Positions 48,049 to 55,826 of a stretch of 64,000 nucleotides of DNA are shown piece after piece. The stretch's first letter is position 1. Each line of letters opens with the position of its first letter. The position numbers and the translations under genes were made by a program. The notes beneath the pieces are model-generated. The model was not told the DNA's origin. It worked only from the letters and a program-made list of their open reading frames with translations, and made no database searches. Origin of the DNA: Curtobacterium sp. SGAir0471 (GTDB taxonomy: Bacteria > Actinomycetota > Actinomycetes > Actinomycetales > Microbacteriaceae); contig NZ_CP027869.1 in NCBI RefSeq assembly GCF_005490985.1, forward strand, positions 1,178,001-1,242,000, given 5' to 3'.

Positions 48049-48891
48049 ATGGTCGACGACGTCGCGTGGTCGCCGCCGAGGCGGCGGAACGGCATCTGGT
48101 GGATCGTGGCGAGCGGGCTGCTGCTGCCCGCCGGGTGGGTGGCGTGGCTGCTCGTCGCGCTCGCCGGGTACAACGGTGCCGGGATGTCGACGCACTCGCT
48201 CGCGGGCCAGACGATCGGCAGTGCCGTCGTCACGGTCGTCTGTGTCGGCGTGCCGCTGGCCGGGTTGGTCCTGCTGCTGGTGCAGCGGCGGCGGGACCGG
48301 GCGGTGACGCTGGTCGGGCCGGTGGGCTGTGCGGTGTTCGTGGTCCTCGCTGCGGTGTCGCTCGGCTACCCGACCGTCAGGATCGGGCAGGCCTGGGCGG
48401 AGGAAGAGGAGCAGCGGGCGCAGCCCCTGACCCCGCGCGAGACGAGCCGGACGCAGGCAGAGGCAGAACAGGACCTCGCGGACGTGGGGGAGCGCGCCGT
48501 GCGGGCGATGGGCGGCGACCCGGAGAGCGGAGACGTCGTGCAGTTCCCGCGCGGGTGCCCGCTGTCGAACCTCGAGCAGGGCACGGAGTACACGTGGCGG
48601 TGGTCGTTCCCCGCCGATGCCGACGCGGCTGACGAGCCGCAGACCGAGGCGGAGCGCAAGGCCGACCTCCTGCCCCAGGACCAGGCCGAAGGGCGTCTGG
48701 CTCCGGTCCGCGAGGTCTTCCTCGACGCCGGACTCCGTGACGCCGATCCGCTCGGGTGGGACATCAGGGTGGTCGGTGACGACTGGCTCGCGGAGGGGAA
48801 CGCGGGTGTGACCCGGACCTCGGGTGACGTGATGGTCGAGACGACCTGCCTGGCCGGAGGGCCCGGCGACGGCTACGACGAAGATGAGTGA
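48049..48891 (+). CDS. Membrane protein with external domain resembling family A lipoproteins
   Basis: ATG 48049 follows GGGGGATCG. The 280-residue product has three N-terminal helices (WWIVASGLLLPAGWVAWLLVALAGY, IGSAVVTVVCVGVPLAGLVLLLV, VTLVGPVGCAVFVVLAAVSLG) and then an external domain. That domain has a Cys ahead of W-x-W (RGCPLSNLEQGTEYTWRWSF), a helix, a VV-strand pair, and a last Cys in METTC. Family A lipoproteins have the same order of Cys, W-containing strand and late Cys, and this may be a distant membrane-fused relative. Overlaps the next gene by 8 bp. Confidence 0.65.
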   Translation: MVDDVAWSPPRRRNGIWWIVASGLLLPAGWVAWLLVALAGYNGAGMSTHSLAGQTIGSAVVTVVCVGVPLAGLVLLLVQRRRDRAVTLVGPVGCAVFVVLAAVSLGYPTVRIGQAWAEEEEQRAQPLTPRETSRTQAEAEQDLADVGERAVRAMGGDPESGDVVQFPRGCPLSNLEQGTEYTWRWSFPADADAADEPQTEAERKADLLPQDQAEGRLAPVREVFLDAGLRDADPLGWDIRVVGDDWLAEGNAGVTRTSGDVMVETTCLAGGPGDGYDEDE

Positions 48892-49189
48892 GCACGTGAC
48901 GGTCGGTCCTGGAGCACGTCGCGCATCGGTCGGCGCGTGGGTCGCACTCGTGGTGGCGGCCGGTTGCACCGTGTACGAGGTGCTCGCCGGCGCGCTCGTC
49001 GAGTGGACCGGGCTCGGCTTCGTGCCGCTGCTGTTCGTGCCGCCGCTCTACATCGCGGCGATCCTGCTCCTGATCTGGGTCGGACAGCAGGGGTTCCGGG
49101 TGCTGCGGACGCTGGCGATCGTCGTGGGGATCGTGCTCGCCGTGTCGTTGCCGGTCGCGGTGGTGGTGGCGGTGCGGACGTGGAGCTGA
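48884..49189 (+). CDS. Small three-helix membrane protein, hypothetical
   Basis: The 101-residue product has three hydrophobic helices: GAWVALVVAAGCTVYEVLAGALV, GFVPLLFVPPLYIAAILLLIWVG and TLAIVVGIVLAVSLPVAVVVAV. No polar motif points to a family. It is translationally coupled to the upstream gene and 16 bp from the next, so it belongs to a three-gene membrane operon. Confidence 0.7.
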   Translation: MSEHVTVGPGARRASVGAWVALVVAAGCTVYEVLAGALVEWTGLGFVPLLFVPPLYIAAILLLIWVGQQGFRVLRTLAIVVGIVLAVSLPVAVVVAVRTWS

Positions 49190-49204
49190 GGTCGAGGGGG
49201 AACC

Positions 49205-49627
49205 ATGACGACGGACAACAGCGGGACCAGGGGTGAGGGTCAGCCGGGGGACGTCGGCCAGTCGGGTAGCGAGGCGCAGCCGGGCGAGGCGCAGCCTGGC
49301 GGCGAGGACCTCGCGAGCACCGGGTGGATCGCGGGCAGCATCGTCTCGCTCCTGATCGGGTGGTCGTTGGCACTGGCGTCGATCCTGTCCACGTCGGGCC
49401 CCTCGTCGAGCCAGTGGCCCGACGGTGGCAGGCTCCTCCTGGGCGTGATCGCCGTGCTCATGGGCGTCGGGGTACCCGCCCTGGGGTTGCTGCGCGTTCG
49501 GCGGCAGGAGCGGCTCGGCCGGCCGACGGGCGATGCGGTGCCGGCCGTGTGTGCTGTCGTCATGCTGCTGGGCGTCTGCACGCTCCTGCCGATGCTCGTC
49601 CTCCAGTTCGCACAAGTCGTGTCGTAG
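49205..49627 (+). CDS. Membrane protein with Gly/Gln-rich lead, hypothetical
   Basis: The 140-residue product starts with a disordered repeat-like segment (GEGQPGDVGQSGSEAQPGEAQPGGED) and then three membrane helices (WIAGSIVSLLIGWSLALASIL, LLLGVIAVLMGVGVPALGLL, AVCAVVMLLGVCTLLPMLVLQF). Third gene of the membrane operon. Not recognised; the lead resembles those of DUF4190-type proteins. Confidence 0.68.
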   Translation: MTTDNSGTRGEGQPGDVGQSGSEAQPGEAQPGGEDLASTGWIAGSIVSLLIGWSLALASILSTSGPSSSQWPDGGRLLLGVIAVLMGVGVPALGLLRVRRQERLGRPTGDAVPAVCAVVMLLGVCTLLPMLVLQFAQVVS

Positions 49628-49702
49628 CGGTCGCTCCCGCGGGTGTTCGCTCCTGCAACGTCCGCTGAGTCCGCGCGCTCCGGCGCGCGTAGACCGGAGG
49701 GC

Positions 49703-50635
49703 ATGAAGGTCGTCGGAGTCGAAACGTTCGGAGGGCCCGAAGCCCTCGCCGTCCACGAGGTCCCGGAGCCGCACGCTGGCCCCGGCACCGTCCGCATCAA
49801 GGTGCAGGCGTTCGCCGTGAACCCCACCGACACCGGGGTGCGTGAGGGGCAGCGGGACTCGTCCGAGGCCTCGCCGCCGTACGTGCCCGGGATGGACGCC
49901 GCCGGGGTGATCGACGAGGTCGGACCCGACGTGCATGACTGGCAGGTCGGTGACCAGGTCATGGCGATCGCCCTGCCGCTGTCCGAGCACGGCGGCGCTT
50001 ACGTCGAGCACCTCGTCGCACCGCTTGGCTCCTTCACGCGGATCCCGGCAGGCCTGTCGATCGAGGAGGCCGCGACAATCCCGATGAACGGGCTGACCGC
50101 GCTGCAGATCCTCGCGCGCGCCGATCTGGCGGAGGGCGACACGCTCGCCGTCACCGGGGCCGCCGGGCTGCTCGGCAACTACGTCGTGCAGCTCGCGGAG
50201 AAGCGCGGCATCACGGTCATCGCCGACGCAGCACCCAAGGACGAGGACCTCGTACGTTCCCTCGGGCCGTACCACATGGTGCGGCGGGGTGATGGGTTCG
50301 CGGCGGCCGTCCGGGGTATCGAGCACGACGGGGTCGACGCGCTCGCCGACGCCGCGGTGCAGCGGGACGAGGTCGTCGACGCGGTACGGGACGGCGGGTT
50401 CTTCGCGGACGTCCGAGGCTGGGAGGGCAACGGCGCCCGCGGCATCCGGTTCGAGCGGATCATGGTGTTCTCGGAGTACACCTCGTTCGACCTGCTCGAG
50501 GAGCTGCGGCAGGCCGTGGAGGACGGGGTCCTCACCCCGCGGGTGGCGGAGGTGCTGCCCGCTTCGCGGGCCGCGGAGGCGCACGAGCGGCTGGCCGCCG
50601 GTGGGACGCGCGGGCGGTTCGTACTGACCTGGTGA
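49703..50635 (+). CDS. NADP-dependent quinone oxidoreductase-like (MDR family)
   Basis: A 310-residue medium-chain reductase without zinc ligands. GroES-like half: MKVVGVETFGGPEALAVHEVPEP, NPTDTGVREGQ, YVPGMDAAGVIDEVG. Rossmann half: LAVTGAAGLLGNYVVQLAEKRG with the AxxGxxG nucleotide site. The C-terminus GGTRGRFVLTW is characteristic. Quinone or enone reduction is likely; the precise substrate is unknown. ATG 49703 follows GGAGGGC. Confidence 0.88.
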   Translation: MKVVGVETFGGPEALAVHEVPEPHAGPGTVRIKVQAFAVNPTDTGVREGQRDSSEASPPYVPGMDAAGVIDEVGPDVHDWQVGDQVMAIALPLSEHGGAYVEHLVAPLGSFTRIPAGLSIEEAATIPMNGLTALQILARADLAEGDTLAVTGAAGLLGNYVVQLAEKRGITVIADAAPKDEDLVRSLGPYHMVRRGDGFAAAVRGIEHDGVDALADAAVQRDEVVDAVRDGGFFADVRGWEGNGARGIRFERIMVFSEYTSFDLLEELRQAVEDGVLTPRVAEVLPASRAAEAHERLAAGGTRGRFVLTW

Positions 50636-50680
50636 GGGACGGTCGCGGTCGCGTCCACGTGTCGTGAACAGGCCCAGTAC

Positions 50681-50722
50681 GGACGGGAGGCGCGGTACCG
50701 GCTGGTACCGCGCCTCCCGTCC
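50681..50722. terminator. Bidirectional terminator, palindrome family copy 7
   Basis: A perfect 19-bp stem, GGACGGGAGGCGCGGTACC with its complement, has the loop GGCT. It sits between the convergent oxidoreductase and DUF4395 genes. Confidence 0.92.
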
Positions 50723-50734
50723 GACACACGGCCG

Positions 50735-51214
50735 TCAGGCCGCTGGTCGCCCCGAACGGAACAGGCCGACCCGGACGAGCCACACGTACATCAGGCACCC
50801 GATGCAGACGTCGAAGACGGCGTTGAGGAACGCGGCGACGAGCGCGATCGCGGCACCGACCGGTGCGGCGTACGGCACACCGACCATTGCCAGCACGAGG
50901 GCCAGTGCCGTGATGACCAAGCCGACCCGCTGCGCGAAGGTCGGGGGTTCCGGCGCCTCGAGTTCGGCGGGCGGACCGAGCCGCGGGCGGACGAACCGGC
51001 GGAAGATCGCACCGTAGGGATGGCGGCGGATCCCGGCGATGCCGCCGACACCGAAGAGCACGACGATCACGGCGAGCAGGACGATGCCGACGGGCCACGT
51101 CGCGGGGACGAGGGTGAGGACGATCGTCGCGGCGAGGAGCACCGTCGTGATCGCGGCGCCGAAGCGAGGGGAGCGGGGGTCGATCCCGCGCGCGGTGTCG
51201 TTCGTGGTGGTCAT
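50735..51214 (-). CDS. DUF4395 membrane protein
   Basis: The 159-residue product has four membrane helices and the DUF4395 mark: an intramembrane C-x-x-C near the C-terminus (FDVCIGCLMYVWLVRVG). It also has the conserved RHPYGAIFRRFVRPRL. It overlaps a thioredoxin-like gene, the usual partner of DUF4395, suggesting electron transfer across or at the membrane. Confidence 0.88.
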   Translation of the reverse strand: MTTTNDTARGIDPRSPRFGAAITTVLLAATIVLTLVPATWPVGIVLLAVIVVLFGVGGIAGIRRHPYGAIFRRFVRPRLGPPAELEAPEPPTFAQRVGLVITALALVLAMVGVPYAAPVGAAIALVAAFLNAVFDVCIGCLMYVWLVRVGLFRSGRPAA

Positions 51215-51648
51215 CGTGTCTCCGGGGAGTCGGCGGTCAGGACGGAGTCGAGGGCGGCAGTGAGTTCCGCGGGGCGGGGCGGCCCGCCGAAGCGTGTCCG
51301 CACGGTTCGCTGCGCGTCGAGGAGGAGGACTGTCGGTGTCTGCATGACGTCGAAGCGCTCCGCGAGGTCGGGGCGTTCGGCGAGGTCGACCTCGATGCGA
51401 CGGACCCCCGTGTGCCGGTCGGTGAGGACGTCGAGTTGTCGCCGGGTTGCGGGACAGCGTGCGCAGGTGGGCGTGGAGAACTGGACGAGCGTCGCTGTGG
51501 TGCCGTAGTCCTCGGCGGCAGCGAGGTCATCGGCTCCGAGTGCAGCCGTGCTGCGGGCACGCCCCGTCTGGCGTCGGAGGACCAGGCCGAGGACGGTCGC
51601 GAGGGCGAGCACCCCCACGAGGACGGCGATCGCTGCTCCGACGGTCAT
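51211..51648 (-). CDS. Membrane-anchored thioredoxin-family protein
   Basis: One N-terminal helix (GAAIAVLVGVLALATVLGLVL) leads to a thioredoxin fold with the redox site FSTPTCARCPAT and the cis-Pro motif QTPTVLLL. The C-A-R-C pair is atypical (normally C-G-P-C). It overlaps the DUF4395 gene by 4 bp. The pair probably handles disulfide or cysteine redox in envelope proteins; no substrate is known. Confidence 0.88.
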   Translation of the reverse strand: MTVGAAIAVLVGVLALATVLGLVLRRQTGRARSTAALGADDLAAAEDYGTTATLVQFSTPTCARCPATRRQLDVLTDRHTGVRRIEVDLAERPDLAERFDVMQTPTVLLLDAQRTVRTRFGGPPRPAELTAALDSVLTADSPETR

Positions 51649-51774
51649 GCGGTGACCGTACGCCTGACCGGCGACGCTCGCGACACCGTGACCTGGTGTG
51701 ACGGATGGGATCTCCTGCGGGCCATGGACATGTTCGCTGAGGGCTGGGGCCGGGACGTCTCCGACACGGTGCCG

Positions 51775-52242
51775 TCACGATCGCCTCCGCCCCGGGTGCC
51801 CCGTGACGATGGCGCTCCAGCGGTCGAGTTCGTGCTCGACCTGGTCTGCGACCGTCGCGGGGTCGTCGTGTTCCCACGAGCGGACGACGCGCCAGCCCTC
51901 GGCCGTGAGGATCGCCTGGTTCCGAGCGTCGCGCAGCCGGTTCGCGAGGAGCTTCCGGCGCCGCAGCTCGGCGTTCGCCTTCGGCAGGTGGGTGTGCTCC
52001 TCGCAGAGGTGCCAGAAGCAGCCGTCCACGAACACCGCCACCCGGGCGCGGGGGAAGACGAGGTCGGGGCGGACCCGACAGCGTCGGCTCACCTGCCGGT
52101 CGACGAAGAACCGACGGCCGCGGCGATGGAGTTCACGTCGGACGGCGAGCTCGGGTGCGGTGTCCCGTCGGCCGAACCGCGCCATGTGTCGGCGGCGCGC
52201 GTCGTCTGCTTCCCACTGCTCCACATCGCGACGGTCGCACAA
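51775..52242 (-). CDS. Very-short-patch-repair (Vsr)-type endonuclease
   Basis: The 155-residue product matches the Vsr fold: RRRHMARFGRRDTAPELAVRRELH at the start, then CRVRPDLVFPRARVAVFVDGCFWHLCEEHTHLP and LRDARNQAILTAEGWRVVRSWEHD. The DxxF...VFVDGCFWH...C residues hold the catalytic and zinc-binding sites. Vsr cleaves T:G mismatches left by deaminated 5-methylcytosine. No DNA-cytosine methylase gene lies within the window beside it. It may act with a methylase elsewhere, or be part of a defence-related set with the McrBC locus 7 kb on. The GTG start is not strongly supported. Confidence 0.85.
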   Translation of the reverse strand: MCDRRDVEQWEADDARRRHMARFGRRDTAPELAVRRELHRRGRRFFVDRQVSRRCRVRPDLVFPRARVAVFVDGCFWHLCEEHTHLPKANAELRRRKLLANRLRDARNQAILTAEGWRVVRSWEHDDPATVADQVEHELDRWSAIVTGHPGRRRS

Positions 52243-52299
52243 GACCCTCGCCGCGGCACCACCGTCGACAGCGTCCGTGGAGAGCGCCCTCCGGAGGTC

Positions 52300-52890
52300 T
52301 CAGTGTGCAGGGGAGCTGACGCTGTCCTTCGTTGCGTCGGTGTCGAGCGTTCCGAGAAAGCGACGGACGCGAGCGAGGTTGCGACGCAGCACCACGAAGG
52401 CGATGACACCGGTGACGGCCAGGACCGCGATGAGGACGATGCGGAACCAGTTCAACGGATCCGCAGACGCGAGGCCGATGACCTGCGACCCGATGATCCC
52501 GAAGTACAGGAGGACGAACTGCGCCATCGCGAGCGGAAGCGTTGCCGCGAGCACCCGCGCCTGAGCGGCCGCCCTCGGTTCGAGATCTGGAGCGATCGAC
52601 GCACGGGACAAGATCGCTCCTTGGACGGCTCGCTTCTCGGCGACGGTGAGTGCAGCCGTCGGAGCACTCGTCATGCTCCTCATCCGGAACTGCGCGATGA
52701 CGATCGTCATCGCTGCTTCAAGGCCACCGACCGCCGACGTGCCGCCCACGACGAGGAAGAGCACCTCGTCGGGCCGCTCGCCGAGGCTCAGCCAGATCCC
52801 GATCGCCGCTCCCACGACGGCGCCGACGACTCCGACCCAGGTCGCTCGGCGTGCGGCGCGGCGGACGGCGCCAGGAAGTCGGGGATCCAC
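52300..52890 (-). CDS. Membrane protein, hypothetical
   Basis: A 196-residue protein with four membrane helices in two pairs (ATWVGVVGAVVGAAIGIWL/VLFLVVGGTSAVGG and LAMAQFVLLYFGIIGSQVIG/IVLIAVLAVTGVIAFVVL). An Arg/Ala-rich cytosolic loop lies between. No family was recognised. It is convergent with nothing and lies between the Vsr-type and DUF1653 genes; the 57-bp gap to Vsr has no visible signal. Confidence 0.7.
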   Translation of the reverse strand: MDPRLPGAVRRAARRATWVGVVGAVVGAAIGIWLSLGERPDEVLFLVVGGTSAVGGLEAAMTIVIAQFRMRSMTSAPTAALTVAEKRAVQGAILSRASIAPDLEPRAAAQARVLAATLPLAMAQFVLLYFGIIGSQVIGLASADPLNWFRIVLIAVLAVTGVIAFVVLRRNLARVRRFLGTLDTDATKDSVSSPAH

Positions 52891-52946
52891 AGGGCTGACA
52901 GTACGGTGCGGCTGGTCTCGGTGACCGTCTCGGTACGATCAGCGGG

Positions 52947-53162
52947 GTGAGCGACAACGTGGCCCCTGGGCGGTACCGGCACTTCAAGGGCGGGGAGTAC
53001 GAGGTGGTCCTCGTGGCGAAGGACGTCGAGACCGAGGAGCCGGTCGTCGTGTACCAGGCGCTGTACGGCGAGCGGGGGCACTGGGTGCGGGCACTCGCCG
53101 ACTTCACCGCGTACGTGTCGCGGGACGGGTACGAGGGGCCGCGGTTCGTTCACCTGGTGTGA
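52947..53162 (+). CDS. DUF1653 domain protein
   Basis: The 71-residue product fits DUF1653: GRYRHFKGGEYEVVLVAKDVETEEPVVVYQALYGERGHWVRALADFTAYV. The domain has an SH3-like barrel fold and no known biochemical role. The GTG start is used. Confidence 0.88.
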   Translation: MSDNVAPGRYRHFKGGEYEVVLVAKDVETEEPVVVYQALYGERGHWVRALADFTAYVSRDGYEGPRFVHLV

Positions 53163-53202
53163 CTGGGGCACGCGCGTCAGGACGAGTGCGTCAGCGCGGC
53201 AC

Positions 53203-53715
53203 TCACCCGAAGTCGCTGGCGTTGCCCTCGGCGCAGTCCGACGAGAGTTGGAGGACGGTGTTCAGGGCGCTCGAACCCAGCCCGATCTTCGGGCGTCCCT
53301 CCCCGTCGGCGCCGAGGTAGTGGAGCGGCCGCCCGTCGTTGAGCGAGGTCGTGGTCTGGTGCGTGGAGTAGCCGTTCTCCTTGAGCACGACCTCGGCGCG
53401 GTCGATGTAGTCCTGCGGGTTGGAGGGTGGCGCGCCCTCGACCGACCAGCTGAACTTCACTCCTTCGTCGGAGCGTGGTCCGCACTCGGTCGCAGTCGGC
53501 TGCCGAAGCTCCGGTAGAGCCGCTGCATCCAGTGCGCGGAGCTTCTCGACGATGGCCAGGCTCTCTCTGCGGACTTGGTCAGGGGTCATGCGCGTTTCCG
53601 ATCGAGTGGTCGTTGGTGCCGTCTGTGGAGTTGCTGACTGGCCCGCGCAGCCGCCCACGAGGAGCACCGCGGCAACGACGAGGGCCGTTGCCCCGTGTTT
53701 CGGGAGAACGTTCAT
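53203..53715 (-). CDS. Secreted lipoprotein paired with DUF1023-like hydrolase, putative immunity
   Basis: The signal peptide ends VGGC (lipobox, Cys23). The 170-residue product has Cys78 in TECGPRSDEGVKFSWSVEG and Cys161 near the C-terminus (SSDCAEG). This repeats the Cys, then W-containing strand, then late Cys order of the family A lipoproteins at 4513, 5100 and 10786. Its ATG overlaps the stop of the hydrolase gene at 53712 by 4 bp. It is the last gene of a three-gene module. A surface immunity or accessory role is inferred. Confidence 0.78.
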   Translation of the reverse strand: MNVLPKHGATALVVAAVLLVGGCAGQSATPQTAPTTTRSETRMTPDQVRRESLAIVEKLRALDAAALPELRQPTATECGPRSDEGVKFSWSVEGAPPSNPQDYIDRAEVVLKENGYSTHQTTTSLNDGRPLHYLGADGEGRPKIGLGSSALNTVLQLSSDCAEGNASDFG

Positions 53716-55457
53716 CGCGTTGTGGCCTCCGCCGTGTTCAGGAGTGAATTCGTGCCTTCATCGAAGTATCCCCAGCTGCCCTGGTTCTCGTCGTCGTCGT
53801 GCCGCAGCGGATCATGAGCATTGACGCCCTCGTGCCCATCGCCGGGACCCACATCGAGGTGCTCGGCGCCGAAGCCGAACGAGTCAGGATCGTTTCGACC
53901 ACTTCCGATGCGCCCTCCCGGAGCGACCCATTCGTCGCCGGTACCCGCATACACGTGGTCAGCATGCAGCGACGCAGCGTTCGGGACGTCGATGGGGATG
54001 CCCGCAGAGCCGAGAGCGACGTAGCTGTTCACGCCGAGGTCTGGCGATTGGCTGACGGCGATGCTGCTCATCGTCGTTCCGTAGGAGTGCGCGACGACAT
54101 TGAGTTTCGTGTCCGGACCGACTGAAGCGCGGTAGCCCTCCAGTTCGGCGCTGAGCAGCGGGGCGCCCTTGTGCGCCTTGCCGTCGTACAGGACCGAGGG
54201 GTCGCCGTCAGAGATCGGTCCGGGCGTCTCGTAACCGATCCATGCAACGACCGCGGTGTCGTCGGTCGTGAAGAGGGACTGCGCGTTCCGGAGGTTTGCT
54301 GCAGCGAGGAGGAGTCGCGTGGAGTCCTGCAGCGTCGTCCCCATTCCGGGCACGACGTACGTGGCGTTCGCGGCGGTGTCAAGATCGCCGATGCTGATCG
54401 CGCCGAGCGGGGGAGGACCCAGCGTGAGGGACGTGAGCTGACGGACGCCCTCCCGGTTCAGGTCGTAGTGCTTCCTGCGGCCCGCGTCGAAGTTCTGCAG
54501 CTGGTCGCGGTACTTCGTGGCGTCAGCCAGCCGCGACTCCAGGGCAGGAGACCATCCGGGTCCGTTGCGCTGCGCCTCCAATGCCTGCACTCGCTGCTTC
54601 GCCGCGGCGAGCGCAGACTTCAGGGTGATCCTGTTTGCAGAGTCGCGCGCCCAGTACGCGACTCCGTTGAGGTTGCCTACCACTGCAGGGAAGGCCGCGA
54701 CGAATGCCTCCTGGACAGCCGAGTGCGCATCCCGCGAGCCCTTTCCGTCGGCGCCGCCGAGCGCGGACCACCATTGCGAAACAGCCCTGGGATCGTCGAC
54801 CTTGCGAAGCCGGTCAGCGAGTGCCGTGTTCCCGGCGATCGCGACGATCTCCTCTGGTCGCAAGCCGCTGAGGAAGGAGAGCAGCTGCTCGTCGGTCATC
54901 CCCGTGATCGCGGCAGCACTCGTCGCGAATGCGCCGATCACCTCGGACTCGCCGAGCTTCGCCGCGGCCTCCGCATCAGCCGCCCGGCGGCGTGCAACGA
55001 GGTTCTGCCAGGACTGCTCGAGCGCGACCTTCGACACCTGCAGTCCGGCTGCCACCGTGGAGAGACCGAGCATCCGGACCGAGGCGTCATCGGCGACCGA
55101 TTCCCGCAGCTTCTCGACTGCCCGGGCATTCGCAGTCAGGTCATCGTGATTCCGTTCCTGAGCCGCCTTGATGGTCAGAGCTTCGGACTGGATCTGCTCG
55201 ATCCTCGTTGCGTAGGCGATCAGGACTGTGGCAGCTCGATCGACGTGGCTGGCGATGCGCTCGCCGCTTCCGCCGACTTCGGCTGCTGCCGCGGCGAACG
55301 ACGTCTTGTTCTTTGCTTTCCACTCACCGTCGGTGACGACCTCCGCCTGCCGGCGTACCTCGTTGGAAGCCGAGCGGATCCCCGACGATCGCTGTTGCAG
55401 GCGCTGTGCGACGGAACGAATCGACCGTGGGTCACCGGCGGTCGGATCCGCGATCAT
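53712..55457 (-). CDS. T7SS-type protein: WXG-like N-terminus plus DUF1023-like alpha/beta hydrolase
   Basis: 581 residues. The first 120 are helical with a WXG-like turn (VVTDGEWKAKNKTSFAAAAAEV) and no Sec signal, the mark of a T7SS-targeted protein. Residues 340-560 are a DUF1023-type alpha/beta hydrolase: NATYVVPGMGTTLQDS, AVVAWIGYETPG, nucleophile elbow VVAHSYGTTMSS with Ser458, then GSAGIPIDVP and DGHEGVNAHDP near the end (possible acid/base). It overlaps its upstream partner and its downstream lipoprotein gene by 4 bp each. The DNA is more A/T-rich than its neighbours. Likely a secreted lipase/esterase or antibacterial effector. Confidence 0.78.
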   Translation of the reverse strand: MIADPTAGDPRSIRSVAQRLQQRSSGIRSASNEVRRQAEVVTDGEWKAKNKTSFAAAAAEVGGSGERIASHVDRAATVLIAYATRIEQIQSEALTIKAAQERNHDDLTANARAVEKLRESVADDASVRMLGLSTVAAGLQVSKVALEQSWQNLVARRRAADAEAAAKLGESEVIGAFATSAAAITGMTDEQLLSFLSGLRPEEIVAIAGNTALADRLRKVDDPRAVSQWWSALGGADGKGSRDAHSAVQEAFVAAFPAVVGNLNGVAYWARDSANRITLKSALAAAKQRVQALEAQRNGPGWSPALESRLADATKYRDQLQNFDAGRRKHYDLNREGVRQLTSLTLGPPPLGAISIGDLDTAANATYVVPGMGTTLQDSTRLLLAAANLRNAQSLFTTDDTAVVAWIGYETPGPISDGDPSVLYDGKAHKGAPLLSAELEGYRASVGPDTKLNVVAHSYGTTMSSIAVSQSPDLGVNSYVALGSAGIPIDVPNAASLHADHVYAGTGDEWVAPGGRIGSGRNDPDSFGFGAEHLDVGPGDGHEGVNAHDPLRHDDDENQGSWGYFDEGTNSLLNTAEATTR

Positions 55458-55732
55458 CGGCGGGCCGCCCGAGCACGGGAAGCGTCCCAGTCCTCGAACG
55501 CTGAGACGACCCCGTGCGCCTGCTTCGCGACAGCGCCGGTGGTGGCCTCGAGGGCGGCGATCGTGTCGGCCTGGACGCGTAGCGCGGTCTCGAATGCGGA
55601 GTGCACCTCGTCTGCGCCGAAGTCCGCAATGCCGAGCACGGTGACCGCGATGCTGCTCAGCTGCGTCTGACTCTGTTCGATCTTGCCAGCGATGCCCCGG
55701 ATAGCCCTCGCGTCAATGACGACATCCGTCAC
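55454..55732 (-). CDS. WXG100-like partner protein of second T7SS module
   Basis: A 92-residue helical protein (VIDARAIRGIAGKIEQSQTQLSSIAVTVL, FGADEVHSAFETALRVQADTIAALEATTGAVAKQAHGVV). Its size and helix-turn-helix layout are those of WXG100 and related small partners; the turn has DFGADEVHSAF instead of WXG. It is the first gene of a tightly coupled module and probably pairs with the N-terminus of the 581-residue hydrolase. Confidence 0.72.
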   Translation of the reverse strand: MTDVVIDARAIRGIAGKIEQSQTQLSSIAVTVLGIADFGADEVHSAFETALRVQADTIAALEATTGAVAKQAHGVVSAFEDWDASRARAARR

Positions 55733-55826
55733 GGTGTTCCTTCCCCCGAAGTGGTACGTCCGGCAGCATATCAGCGCTCCACGGCCTGGTTGCTCCCGCT
55801 TGTCGGCTCCGTCAGCTTGGCCTCGG

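Noticed and set aside
53799..54125. Plus-strand frame antisense to the DUF1023-like hydrolase
   Set aside because: No start signal or motif; opposite strand has a convincing coding pattern.
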